DNA of 64,000 bases from assembly GCA_902729315.2 (NCBI GenBank), contig LR746277.1, forward strand, positions 4,655,001-4,719,000. The letters run 5' to 3'. Positions 21,636-34,400 of this stretch are shown here, piece by piece; the stretch's first letter is position 1; every line of letters starts with the position of its first letter. Origin of the DNA: Spirodela intermedia (taxonomy: Eukaryota; Streptophyta; Magnoliopsida; Alismatales; Araceae). The translations under genes were made by a program, and so were the position numbers. The notes below the pieces were generated by a model. That model was not told the DNA's origin, ran no database searches, and was given only the letters and a program-made list of their open reading frames with translations.

Positions 21636-21846
21636 GTCTCCGACGGCGAGGAAACCCTTCTGGTGTCCTAAAGATAAAAGATGGAGGGGAAACGAGAAGG
21701 AAGTCTTGGCAACTCTGCTCAAAGATGCATTCTTCCCCTTCAACACTCGAAAATCTGGAACTCCCAAGAGCGAGAGGGGGGTGGGGGTTGGGCGGCGAGG
21801 GAGCCGAACGTTTTACGCTGGTAGGATTGCGGGAGGATAGAAGGGA

Positions 21847-21853
21847 TTATATA
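21847..21853 (-). promoter_or_regulatory. TATA box of the IBH1-like gene
   Basis: Read on the minus strand this is TATATAA, about 212 bp before the chosen start codon at 21635. It leaves a leader of about 180 nt. Confidence 0.45.
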
Positions 21854-24356
21854 GGGGAAGAGAAGAAGCTCCGGGGGAAAATGGTTCTGAGTTTTTTAAG
21901 GGTCTATAGGGAGACGCATGGCGTTTTACACCATCAGGGGGGTGGGGCTTCCCAGCAACGACAGGAGAAGCGGCTATAAAACGTCACGGAGCCACCCGCA
22001 GACTACATCACAGAGAACGGGTATGCAGGAACTGTAGGAGGAAGAGCAGGGGAGAAAGAGGAAGGAGAGAGAGGAGGGAACGCCCGCCCATTTATCTGAA
22101 ACCCTTGTCCCAGTTCCAGAGGAAGAGGGCAAAGCTCGTCGGAGAGGAGGGGGGAGGACCTTTGCGTTTGGGGCCTTTCGGGGAGAGACACGGCACATGC
22201 GACCACATGCAACCCGAGGCCCACCTTCATACGCCATATTCTAATCGTATAAGACGCTCGCGAAGACCCCCGTTCTTTTGAAAAAAGCCCATTATTCTAT
22301 ACTCACGTAGGTCGATTTCCCATGTATATTCGCCGTATCTGGGAACGAAGATGGGGAGGATTAAGGGTGTCAGTGGGCAGGAAATCTATGCACGGGAGCT
22401 CCTTTCCTCTGCGACAATCTCCTACTCGAAGCACATAACCCTGCGATTATCTATCAGCACGCTCCTGTTCAGTCTTTTCCATCCTCTTCAAGACTTAACT
22501 GGCGTGGTGTGAAAGGCGGATTGGCAGGCTCCGGGAAACATGGGGATGCCTGTGCCCCCCCTCCCCCACTCTTTCTCTCTGCTTCCTCACCACCTCCCTC
22601 CTCTTTGAGTCGGCCGGCAGCTTTGCTGAGAAATTCCGTCGCACATGGAGTCCACATGGGGTTTCTAATCTTTTGGACTTTCAAGAGACACCACGGCCTG
22701 CGCCCCACCCACCCTCCGCCTCAATCATGTCCCCTCCTCCCCTTCCCCGCCCCAAGTACGCACTCTATTTGGCTCCTCTCCGCCCTTTTCTTCCAGGAAA
22801 ATGCCTTCTTGGTCGAAGACGAGGGCATCTGGGGAAGCCGTAGCCGGCGCATAGGGCGTAGGGGAAACCAACCCCCCCCTCTCCCTCTCCTCGCCAGAGA
22901 ACAGCCGATCACGCGGCGGCGGCGGCAGAGGCCCCGGGTGGAGGAGGAAGGTGGCGGGCGGGCATGGGGGGCCTCACATGGGGCCGTCCGGGCAGAGAAC
23001 CCTACTGTTGCTTAGGGCATTTCTTGTCGCTGAGCTCTCAAATAATGGACCACGGAGGTGTCGTTATGAGGGGTACGTATACTGTAAGAGCTATGCCAAA
23101 GGGTACGCCGATCACATGCTTCGACGTGGAGGAGGGTGAAGGGGATACGTAGGCGAGGGGGAGGCCCGAGGTCACGCGCACACATGCAGACACATGGATG
23201 GGCTCCCCCCTGTCCCAACAAAGGCATGCAGGCCCTCCCGCCATGAATCATGAAGCCGGCCACGAGGGGGACCCGCCCCCCACTCCTCTCTCCCCTGGTC
23301 TTCTCCTTCTCTCTTCCCAATCGTCGGAGTCGATCGATCGGCCGTCAGTAGGTCAAACAAAGACAGGGAGGTACCTTCGTGGGAGGTGACGGTGGTTCTT
23401 GGTGCGATCGATCTGTCTTTCATCTGCAAGTACATGAACTGCCAATAAGTAGGCTAATGATACAAATTGTTCAGTTACAAATGTTGGGTTCTTCATTAGG
23501 TTGTGTCTTTGGTCAAAATAATCAATGTTGACCCACTCCGAGCCCTAATGATATGCCGAAGAGTCGTGATTTTATCGTTGACTATGATTATAATCATATC
23601 GCTGAGCTATTATTCCCGCTGAATACTGGCCGGCAAGATTAGAATCCGCCTGAGGTGCATCATGAGCATCTCATCATCCGTAACCCACAAAAGAATCTGC
23701 TCACCGGTTCCACTTTTATGGCTTCCTACTCCACGGTTTACCCAGCTCTCTCCTTTTCTGCTAATCCTCCCCATTTTCCTTCGTTTCTGCAGCCAAGTGG
23801 AACTCGTTCGAGTTCTCTTACGAGCATCAAGCGATAATCAATCATATATGTTGGCGACGAATGGAGAATACTTAGCTTCTGATTACGCACAAGCTTAATA
23901 GTTCAGTGTGGATTATGAAAACTATTATATAATATGTTTGCTGGAAGAGATGGAGATTTTCGTTACTAAGAACCAGTCAAAGTATTGTTAGTGAGCATGT
24001 CCAAGGCAGACAAGAACAACTAAATTTATTAGTTTAAGAGAAAGAATAACTATTATGCAATATCTGATGGCTAAACACTAAGCTGCCCCTGTTGTATGTA
24101 ACCGGTACGACGTGCCTGACTCCCTCGGAAACGAAGACTGGATCATCAGCTTACGCTAATAACGGCTTGACGACATCCCGGTGTGATAATTCTGAACACT
24201 TAACTTCATTGAGCATTCGATAACAGAGATGATGGGCATGGAATTAAGGCAAATGCTCTCTCTCTCTCTCTCCCTCTTCCTCTCCCCCTCTCCCCCTCTG
24301 TGCATCATATGCACGTGTCCAGAAGACAAAGACATGACACTATGAATGACTGGAGC
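21854..24356. other. Intergenic region between the two HLH genes
   Basis: No supported gene. Contains the IBH1-like promoter, a plus-strand TATAAAA near 21975 with no coding frame after it, purine-rich and C-rich tracts near 22040-22120 and 22550-22600, and a CT microsatellite at 24255-24272. Frames at 22509-23015 and 23662-23898 lack domains. Confidence 0.5.
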
Positions 24357-24611
24357 TTATCCTGGGAGGTTCCACACTGGAGACGTCTGAAGGCTCTCGA
24401 GGAGACTCGCATGGAGCTCCAGGAGGGTGATGTAGTCCGCCGTCCTCGCCAGCAGAGTCTCCACGTCCTGGTCGGCGCACCCCGGCACGAGCTCCTCGAG
24501 CATCTTGAGCTTGCTTTGCACCGGGCCGGCACCCGTCCGGCGCCGCCTGACCAACCTTCTTCTTCTCCGCCTCTCCATTCTCCGCCACGTCCACCGCGGT
24601 CCATTCCACAT
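24357..24611 (-). CDS. Small atypical HLH protein, UPBEAT1/PAR-like
   Basis: An 84-residue frame with an arginine-rich N-terminus (MERRRRRRLVRRRR from residue 12) followed by a helix-loop-helix: SKLKMLEELVPG, then DVETLLARTADYITLLEL. The TADYI pattern in helix 2 and the LEELVPG at the end of helix 1 resemble UPBEAT1-type and PAR/IBH1-type atypical bHLH proteins. There is no E-box contact residue set, so it probably acts by heterodimerising with other bHLH factors. The start is uncertain: ATG at 24611 is used, with an in-frame ATG at 24578. A minus-strand TATTTATA at about 24662-24669 could be its TATA element. Subfamily assignment is tentative. Confidence 0.7.
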   Translation of the reverse strand: MWNGPRWTWRRMERRRRRRLVRRRRTGAGPVQSKLKMLEELVPGCADQDVETLLARTADYITLLELHASLLESLQTSPVWNLPG

Positions 24612-27153
24612 CCTCCACGGAGACACGGCTGTCGCCCTGGGATGGGGTGCGACAAGGAGGATATAAATAGGAGATCCTCGGGGGCCAATGGCGGACGGTG
24701 AAACCCACAGTTCATTACATCGTCACATCAAGAAACAGGATGGAGTGGGCAGAGCCGAAATGATATGTTCCTACTCGGCTGGCGATGGGTAGATTCTCAA
24801 CTTCCGGCTCACGCCCATAGATAGGGGAGCCGTCGGTAGACTCTCGACGGATGACAGGCCATTCTTCCAGATTAATGGCCCCGGCGGCGAGGCGAGAATG
24901 GGGTTTCCCCATGTCACCGCCACGAATAGCTTTCCAGGACCGCCATGTCCCTCGGAGTGATACTTCAAATCTAGGAGCCGGGAGATCACCATGGCGATAG
25001 ACAAGACAACATAGAAAATTGAGTGCGCGATAAGGTACCTCGTGGCCGAACATTGAAATTTCGGCACGACGATAAGGTAACCTATACACATCTGCCTTTG
25101 TCATTTAATGCACCCGAATCTTCATAAATGACATCCCTTGCCGAAGACACTGAGTGCAACACAAGCTCCCGGCGCTAGCATCTCCCCGCAAGTTATCTCT
25201 TCTTTTCGCCATGAGCTGGCCTCAAAATGGGAGTAGAGAGTAGATAGAAGGCGCAAGAGGAGGGAGATAGAGAGAGATAGAGATAGAAGGTGTAAGGGGG
25301 GCAGTTCCGCGATGATCCCGTGGGTATGTAGCGATGGGAAGGGAGGAGGGGTGTGCAAATGAACGCAACATCCAGTTGGGGTATGGCATTGAATTCTATG
25401 CACGTGGTCGTCGTCGGCCTTCCGTTGACTAAAGGAGGAGCAGGTAGGAAGATAATCTACGCCTTCCCCTACCCTCCGCTGTCCACCCGTCCGGCCCATA
25501 TTGCTCAGGAGCGGTGATGCTCACTGCTTAAAACATCGCTGTGACGCATAGCATCGCCTGCAAATCCGCGGTAAACACTTGCCTCGCCATGCGTCTCTAT
25601 TATTGCTTGAGAGGCGTGGAGAGGAGAATATAGGGGCGGCGGCTGCCGGGAGCCCTCGCTTGCCGTGTGAACAGAGAGAGCAAGGCTGGTTCATTCATGG
25701 GCAATACAGGCTCCCAGAATCGTTCCCACAGCGTTCGCAGCCTGATCTTTGGGTTGGGTCGAGTCCAATCAGCCCCTCCTGTGGCGTGCTCAACGCCGCG
25801 TCACCGGCAACATTTCTAACGCCGGCCTCCGTTCCCCCCGGGTAGGAAGGGAACTGTGCGAGAAGGGATAGAAGCATCCAAAAGAGAGCTCTATGGATCG
25901 AGGACAAGGGTAGAGAAAGGGGCAAGACGACAGGCAATTCTCAGCCGGGAAAGGAGATCTTGATAACTACAGGGCAGCGTGGAACGATCTGTGGGAACTA
26001 TCATCGTAAACTCCGACGTGAGTTTCTTGATTGGATTGATATTATCGAACTCGAGTACATGGAGTCACATAAATGACGAGGAACCGGGCAATCAACCACC
26101 TGAGGATAAACCCACCCGTTGGCTTATTCAATCCGCCGCCTATTCGACCGCGGCTCACATCGGCAGAAGAGAATGGAGACAGAACAATCGACCCCACAGG
26201 TGCCACTGCGTTGAACGACGACATCGACATCTATCGGATCAACTTGAGCAGGTGGGGAGATGGGCAAAAGAGAGCAGGTGGTCTAAAAAGACGCTGTGGT
26301 GAGGGGTCAAAGATGATCTTCTTTCTTCACCCTTTGACGGACTTTATTCATTGACCTAGATATATATATATACAGACAAAAACACACATGGCTGTGTGAG
26401 CTCAGTGGAAGTATGACTTGAGACGACCAATCTGATCTCTAGCGACGACTCCGCTGTCAGCTTATGGTATGCATGTGGGCTGTTCAGGTCTCTGCCTAAT
26501 CACCTCGTCGGCTCACAGTCTAATCATCCCACCGGAACCAAACTCAAAGCCCATGCCCGACCCTGGCCGAGTTGGGCCGAATTAAGGCCCACATATTCTA
26601 CATAGATCTATACTGCACGAATAAATAGCATATGTTGCACGTATCATAACTTTCGAAGCACAATCACATCCTACACAAAGACAAAAATGGGTATCTGTTG
26701 ATTTTTCGTGGCTCGGTTTTTTCGGAAGAGAGAACTGGACTCACTTTTCCATTCAGTCCGCCGGATCACCATCTTCGGGTCGTCGGCAATCAACGACGGA
26801 GAACGAATTAAGGTCAACGTCTCACGATGTTCTAACACAAGACTCCAATTAGAAGGAAACAAAAAAGCGTTTAGTTATACATATATTTATGGCATGGTCA
26901 TAGATTGCAAACATTGTAGGCGAGTTCTTATGAAAATAGTCGTTATACCGTGGTATTTTCATTAAATTCATAGGAGATGAAAAATAACCTTCTACACTGC
27001 AGGAGCTCAGGATCGGTATAGTCAACTATTTGATTGCAGGCGCATCAGCGTAATGAACTACACGTCGTCATATTACACTCGAGCTATATATAGTTCAGTA
27101 AGGATTCGTACTATCAGATATCCGGATGCTCCAGGAAGAAGCTCGTTTTAATC

Positions 27154-27155
<2 letters not shown>

Positions 27156-27213
<58 letters not shown>
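27156..27213. repeat. (CT)29 microsatellite
   Basis: An uninterrupted 58-bp CT run, the longest perfect dinucleotide array in the window. Confidence 0.92.
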
Positions 27214-27215
<2 letters not shown>

Positions 27216-29661
27216 GCAGAATCTGAGTCTTTTTCTCTTCTCCGGGCGGGGCAAATCCCTTGACATTCATCATCCTATCTACTTGGCGATGGCCTGTGTA
27301 GGTCGGATTCTATGGAACCCTACCATCAGGCCTAAACGAGGCGCCCCGCTCGAGTTAATGCCACTGCAGAAGCAGATCAACGCGATATCTGCCGGGAGCT
27401 GGTCGTAAAGAACGTATCTAATAATGGCCATGCGTATCCCATTCACCTACAAGATCACCAAATCCTGCCGCCTCAGTAAATGTTGTTCGCGCCATCTGCT
27501 GACAGACTGCTCGCGATCAGGGTCCCAAAGCCTCGGGGATCCGGACCCTATGGAGCTATGGATCCTGCGTCAAGAACGCAGATCCTGCTCGTAGTTTGCG
27601 AACGATAATGGTGCTCTCCGAAAGAAGGGTAGAGACTCACGGGCATCGCGTAGAATTAAACCAGGGATTCAACCCGGAGAAAATGTGGTGGCCTCCATGT
27701 CTTTAGGGCAGATGACTGAGTCAGGGTGTGTAGGGGAGGGGGGGAGGAGAGGGCTCGACCCGGCAACCTTGAGTTCTCCACCGGCCTGCTGCAAGAAGAC
27801 CGGTAGACGTTGACGTGTCGATAATGAATCGTACGAGATGCGGTGGGACGCGCATTTAATGAAAGATGATCGACAGGAGGAAGGGCGGAGAGGAGCGGTA
27901 CGCGACTGTTGATTCTGGTCGTGATATTGATGTCTGAGAAAAAGGGAAAACCAGGGAAGGCATGCGAGGGACGAGGCCTCTCAGTCACATCAACTAGTGT
28001 TCGTTACTCCATGGCGTAGTATGCCGTGATGCCCATCACTTCACGAAGTCTATCGACGTTCGGTTATTCCCGTCTTTTCCGTCTCTCTCGTGGCCGTTCT
28101 TTGTTCTCTACGATACCATGACGATCTAGGGCTTTTCCAACCGCTTCGGAGAGGTTCAGAATGTGAGTATCATCACTCTTGTCCCACCAGTTCAGAGTTC
28201 TACCCCGGGAGAAGCCTACAGAAGAGACTCAAGGGGAGACCCGATCGAGTCAAACGCCTTTACTGCACCCCCACCCCCCCCCGATAGAAGCAAGTCTGTG
28301 TGTGTTCTGTGTGCTGGGCGGGCGGGCCTGTTGATGCGACAGTACCACACTCGTGTTAGTATGCGAGATAGGAAAGGGTTGGAGTAAGAACGCGCCCTCA
28401 TTAAATACGGAGGGCAAGAAACGTGAAAGAGATCCGGTAAGGCAAAGGGGGGGTTGGGGGGTATATGCGAAGGTGAGACTGTACAGAAACAGTACAAGAT
28501 ACATATTCGGATGTCGTTCTTAACGTTATCTTACGTGTGTAACTCCCTCCTTCCCTCCCTTCTCACTGAAGCCATGGCAGGGCAGGAAGCATGCGTTGTC
28601 ACGTCTGCAAGCTGGAGGGAAGTAGGAGTAGATTCGCGATGATGAAGGGCCAACTGGAAGCTCCGGTGGATCGTCATGTCCAACAGGATCCTCTCTGAAC
28701 CAGAATAATTACGACCCGGAAACGTAAGTCTAGCCCTCCAATGGGCACGGATTTATGAGTAAGAACCGATGGATGCAAAACGGAGAAGTTTGGAAGAACA
28801 TTGAAATCCACGGAGGCCCTTTGAACTGAGCAAAAGATATCGTTTTCTTGGCTGCACTGACATCGGATCCGCTCCTCCCCAGGATAAAAACCCTAACGCC
28901 CTTTTATTCTTGCGTCATAGACCGCCGCTGTATTGCACGCAAACGATACATGCGGACTTAACGTGGAAAAACGATGTTAAGGTGCTCCCCATGCAACGAA
29001 GACGTGACTGCCATCGTCATTCTAGTTACTACGATGCGACGCTCGAGCCTTCTTCTGAGTTTCATAGACTGAAGCCTATATCATATCAAATCGAATGTGT
29101 GACCAAACGGGTAGCTTGGTCGAATCCCGGCTATTAATTGATTCCGATGCTCATGATGAATCTTTGCACAAGTGGATGGAGGGAGAGGCTGAACGAGCCA
29201 GGATGAACAGTCACAGCCTTGCAGGGGGCAGCCCCATTTATGACGAACAAACTACACGTATATCGAAAGGCATTCATGTTTCCCTTTCACTCTGATTAGG
29301 AGAAGCCGTGCATGTGACTTCGTGGTCTGATTTGAATGTGGGTGATCTTAAATGAGCAGATCCCTCTCAAGGAGCCCATCAGTCACTTATCTACAGTCCA
29401 AGATCACTGTTGAAAGTGTTACACAAGCTTGTGCTGTGACTGATTGGGAGACTCTCGGGCGCAGACTTCGCCCTAGGGCAAGAAAGTATGATGGAATTGA
29501 ATGCGATGGTGGTGGGTGGTCTTTAAAGGCTCCGGAGAAATCATCATCATCCTCATATTTATATCTGCGTTTTCACTGCCCAAGAGTACATGTCAACGTA
29601 AAGACCAAAGATAGGAAGCTATCCAGAGGGCGGGAGGGGAAAGAGGGGGTGGAGGGTTGGG

Positions 29662-29666
<5 letters not shown>

Positions 29667-29700
<34 letters not shown>
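29667..29700. repeat. GA microsatellite
   Basis: About 17 AG units embedded in a G-rich stretch. Confidence 0.9.
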
Positions 29701-29702
<2 letters not shown>

Positions 29703-30900
29703 GGGGTTGGGGGGGAGCCTATGTCTTCCGCTTTCGACTGGCGTTTTGGAGTCCCCATTGACGACTGACTCCCCTCTTAACAACACACTTCTTGCCTCTG
29801 GAGTTGCGTGAGATACGGGATAAGGTTCGATTACATTTATTTTGGCGATGCGCAATAGCATATCTAGGTGACTGCACCAGTCTGTCCTGAGCCTGTACTT
29901 TCAACGGCTCCCCCCCCCCCTCTCTCTCTCTCTCTCTCAAACCTGAGTTAACGTCGTTTTGCCTAATGGTTTTATATCCTTTTGAGGGTGATCTCTTGTC
30001 TCCGTCACATGTGGGTCGAGAGCCCACACAAGTCTTTCAACGATGGCAGATTGGGAATGTCAGCCTCCCACTTCGATCCAACATTTACTGCTCTTCCCCT
30101 TTCCCTTCTTATATAAGAGCATTCGTGATCCCTTTCGGCAAGGCACCCTATCCTGCCTTTCCAACCCAGAAGGTCTCCACCGCGTCATATCACCATGGCT
30201 CTTCCTTCCTCTCCATCCTTCCCTTGCCTTCACTGGGGACTCAGACCGAGACCTTGGGGACCTATTCTACTTCGTCATGGCCTCTTTGGTTCAAAGAAGA
30301 GAAGAATGAGGGAGGTAAAACGTCTTACGTTGCGTTCAACTTCACCTTCTCTTCGCTGTCTCTTTATCGTTGTTAGTATGGATTTTGGGTCGTACCCAAA
30401 TATGAGGCAGAAGAATCGACATGTTAGTTATATAATATTTTCTTGGCGCTATCCTTACTGAGCTTATCTTTTTCTCTTTTTTTTCTTTTTTTCTCTTTTT
30501 TTTACTCTTTTTCTTGACCTTGCAAGACTTTTTTCACTTTTGATATTTCTTCTGGCCGTCCTCTACTCCGTTCTTTGTTTTGATTTTCATCCTCACCTGT
30601 ACCAACCTTTCCACCTTCGATCTTTCTATCTATCCCTCCTGAGCTTTAAGTTATACATATTGTTTTTACTTACGATCGTTTACAGTTATTTACCGTTGTA
30701 ATATCTTGTACGATTGAACAAAGTATCATAGTAAATTATTTCATCCGACTTCGTCAATTTCTAATTATTTCGCAAGCGGTGGGTTCAGTGGTGCGCTAAT
30801 AGTGCACCGGAAGTCCACGAATATGACTCCAAATCGGTGCGTTGTGTCTTATCAATGGCGGCTGTGGGTGGGGCTCGCAGGTGGGCTGCGTTGGCCATCA

Positions 30901-31200
30901 TTAGGTTCTCTCTATGTAACAGACCCACTATCTTCCCGGCCCTGAGCCCTCCGCCAAATGGGCGGCGATGTCGGGCCCAGTTGATGCTCGGCCAGAAGCG
31001 CCGCTATCTTATACGTCCCCTCGCCGTCCACTCGCTGGCGAGGCACCGTCCGACGCCACCGTTAGATTCTGTATATAGAACATACCCACTTTCTTCCTAG
31101 TCGATACCCCCGCCAAATGAGCGGGGATGTCAGACCTAGTTCATGATGCATGGCAAGTAGCGCCGCCATGTTTCATTTCTCGTGACCGTCCCCTCGCCGC
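30901..31200. repeat. Diverged tandem duplication
   Basis: Copy one at about 30901-31027 and copy two at about 31062-31200 share the order TTAG(G/A)TTCT, CCCACT(A/T)TCTTCC, CCGCCAAATG(G/A)GCGG, GCGCCGC and CCCCTCGCCG, with a period of about 161 bp. It is non-coding and lies 3' of XBOS32. Confidence 0.75.
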
Positions 31201-31445
31201 CTGCGCTCGGTTTAAAACCGTCGGAGATGCCGACGAAAGAACGGAAATAAAACATAATATATCATTGGTAATGTCTTGGTGGACGGGCAAAGACCATGAA
31301 AGTCTACGGGATCGAGTCCACTATTTACAGAGCCACCGGCGGCTGAGATAGCAAGCCACAAATCATGGCGGCACCACTCGTTGCAGAGGAACGAAGGTGC
31401 CGCCAGAAGGGAGATTGAACAAAGAATTGAGGAAAAGTAGAAGTT

Positions 31446-34400
31446 TCAACTTCCAGTCGTCACGCACTGGTTGAGGGACACGAGCCACGACCTCCTCCCT
31501 TCGACGTGGGAGGCCGAACGGCGGAGCCTTGCCCGCGAGGACCTGACGAGGGAAGATCTCGTCTCAGGGGCCCTCATGCAGGAGTTGAGCCTCATCGACG
31601 GGAACTTCTGACTGCTGAGCGACCGGAAAGACGACGAACCCAGCGGCGGGATCCGCGCGCAGTAGGTGTCCGATCGGCATAGCTGGGTAGTTGCCGCCGC
31701 GGCGCTATCGGATCCCACTGCCGGACAGGCCGCGCATAGAGACAGGGACATGCTCATTCTTGACGGCTCCCTGACGGGGCTGGCGCCGGGTACCTTGCCG
31801 AAGGCGACGATGGCGTTACGGCAGAGGGGGCAAGCAATCGAACCAGGAGGGCCGGGCACCACGGTTGATGTGCTGTTTGTCGAACATAGATACAGAGCGC
31901 ATCTAGTGCAGAACTCATGGCCACAGCCTGCAAAGTTTGGAAACGCCGTGTTAACAGGAAACCACAATTCAAAAACACGGAACAGAAAATCATGAATTCT
32001 CAGCAGGCAATCGGCTTGCTGTACTTCAAAAATTATCCATTATCAGACCCAAGAACATAAAAAAACTGTTCTGGGAAACGATAATTTTATGGAGGAATTA
32101 ATGCTTCGAACCTGCAGAGAAATCGATGGTTCAAACCATATATTCATTCGAAACGGGGGGTTCGAAAAGTTTCGAAGCTGCTAGAACTGATCCATTCAGA
32201 GAAAAGGATAGGGACAAACCTTCTGCCGACACCGTGCATCGTCTCTCCAAGCACACCGCGCAAGGATCGATGCACGCGGGAGATTGACCCGCGTTCCTCC
32301 ATCCGCATTCCCTGTAGAAGAAATCACCGTCGACGATTGGCCTTTCAAGCATCGGTTTAGGGCGAAACAGCGAGAGAAAATCACGTCTCGCTTAAAGATT
32401 TGACATAATTCACACAATGAACAGAAACAAACCCATAACGAGATCAAATCGGTAAAAAATATCGATGAAACAAGATGGTTTGCGCGGACCTACTTTTCCC
32501 TTCTGAGACAGCGAATTTGCCGCAAGAAAAACGGGGGGGGGGGGGAACGAGGGTCGTATCGTAGGTGGATCGCAACGAAGTTCTAGGAAGCACTTATAAA
32601 GCAAAGATATGATATGATCATTAATTCAATCCATTTGGAAGAAACAGGGGACTAAAGTGACTAATCTGAAGTGAAAACAGATCCGTATTAATAGTAAAAT
32701 CAGTAGAAATATTGATGAAAGAGGATGATTCTGCTTTTCCTCTCTGATTATTTCTCCCATAAACTGTGAACCACCTTAAGAAAAAGGAGAAAATAAGGGT
32801 AATATCCCCCATTATCATCCCCATTTTTCCCATCCGACCAATGATATTTCAATCTGGGATTGACTCGGAGAAGGGAACCAAATAAATAGTAGGGAATGAA
32901 AAAAACCTGGGCAACCTTATATACGAAGAAATAAGACGATCTTCAATAAATACGAGATAAGAAAGAAGATTTGGGACTTTACAAGCAATAAGAAGACAAG
33001 AGGAGAATATCTCATTTCACCTTGCAATCTTAACGACGCTCATTAATGGAAGAGATAGATACGGAGATGGGAGAATACGCGCACGGCCCTCAGGCTGTTT
33101 GCTAAGAATACTCTCCAACCAATTTCTATGCCACGAGCGAGCCACCATCAGTGGTGTCAACCTTCAAAGTCGGAGGAAAGGACTCAGCTGGTTAGCTAAT
33201 CGTCAATGATTCGCCATGAAAATAAGCGAGAAAAGTGAAGAAGATTAAGAAACAGAACTACCATAGAGACAACAGAAATTATGTCCTTTGCCTAGGAACT
33301 TCTCAAATAACCATGAGCATTCAGGAATTGTTTTTAGTAGTAAACTAACTATTAGGAAGTCCTTGTATTTACTAGGAATTATCGAAATATTTTACAAGGT
33401 AAATGGAACGTAACACATAAAGTTTAAGCTATGCCTACCTCGGTGATTCAGAAGGTCTTGCGTATGATGTTTGAGGGATGATCCAAGCTTTTGGCCTTTA
33501 ATCTTCTCAGAAAACTAGGTAAATATGCATAAATGGCGGCTGGGCTTCCCCGTGTTTTGGTAAAGACGGTAGAATGAGTGTGCGTTCAATTGATGATAAA
33601 CATGAGCATTTTCAGCTCTATTAAATTATTTAATTTTAAGAAAGGTAGCAAACAATGCTACTCATCGTGGCTTTGTTTTATAAACCTTGCATACACGAAA
33701 ATTTTAAGTGGTGCAGAAAAAAATTAAGTGGAATTTCATAAATGATTAGTGTGTTTTTCCTTTTACTGGCATCAATTCTACGGTGAAGATTATCAGAAGA
33801 AAGCCTACCCATTTGCATTTTCAGCATTCAAACAGGCGCCCCTGGCGATTAGAATCTGAAAAAGGAGGCATGAAGTAAATAACTACACGTCCTTGTTTTG
33901 GATAAACATGATAAACATCTCAATTGATCAACTTACTTGGCAGCACTGTGCACTTCCGCCACAAGCAGCATAATGAAGTGGGGTGCTACCAGCGCCTGAT
34001 GAATTGGAAAAGAAGAAGATTTATCTAACAGAGAAATCATAACATACTTTTCGTGTATAAAAAGCAAATTCTCTAAAAGCATAGCAATTCTGATAGATCA
34101 ATTAACACAGGTAATCATCATTATCACAATACCCTCAATGAAAAACCCAGCCACCGATAGGGACCTGGAAGATGACACCCCAAGACCTAGTTGAGAACAG
34201 GTGGTGGCCGAGGTTTGCATCTTTGGATTCCAATTCCTTGGTGAAACATTGATGATATGAATATATGAGAACAAGGTGAATATCAAGTTATTTAGTACGA
34301 TAGAGCTGGCACACAATCATCTTATACAATTCAACAAAGTATATGAAGGAATTCATCGTCCATGATCAACCCTTGCCACCCCTTACGAGGTATATCTGAG

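Larger units (their letters stand above)
24670..31445. other. Gene-poor region of about 6.8 kb
   Basis: No coding region, RNA gene or intact transposon is supported. Visible content: CT array at 27156-27213, GA array at 29667-29700, C11 followed by CT repeats at 29910-29939, T-rich stretch at 30470-30530, a diverged tandem duplication (30901-31027 and 31062-31200), and the 3' flank of XBOS32. Open frames here (for example 29352-29768 and 30043-30461) are repeat-driven or lack any domain. Confidence 0.5.

Noticed and set aside
24715-25104. 129-codon minus-strand frame upstream of the small HLH gene
   Set aside because: No recognizable domain and overlaps the likely promoter of the HLH gene.
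29100-29140. Possible tRNA or SINE B box (GGTCGAATCC)
   Set aside because: No A box at proper spacing upstream and no cloverleaf; isolated match.
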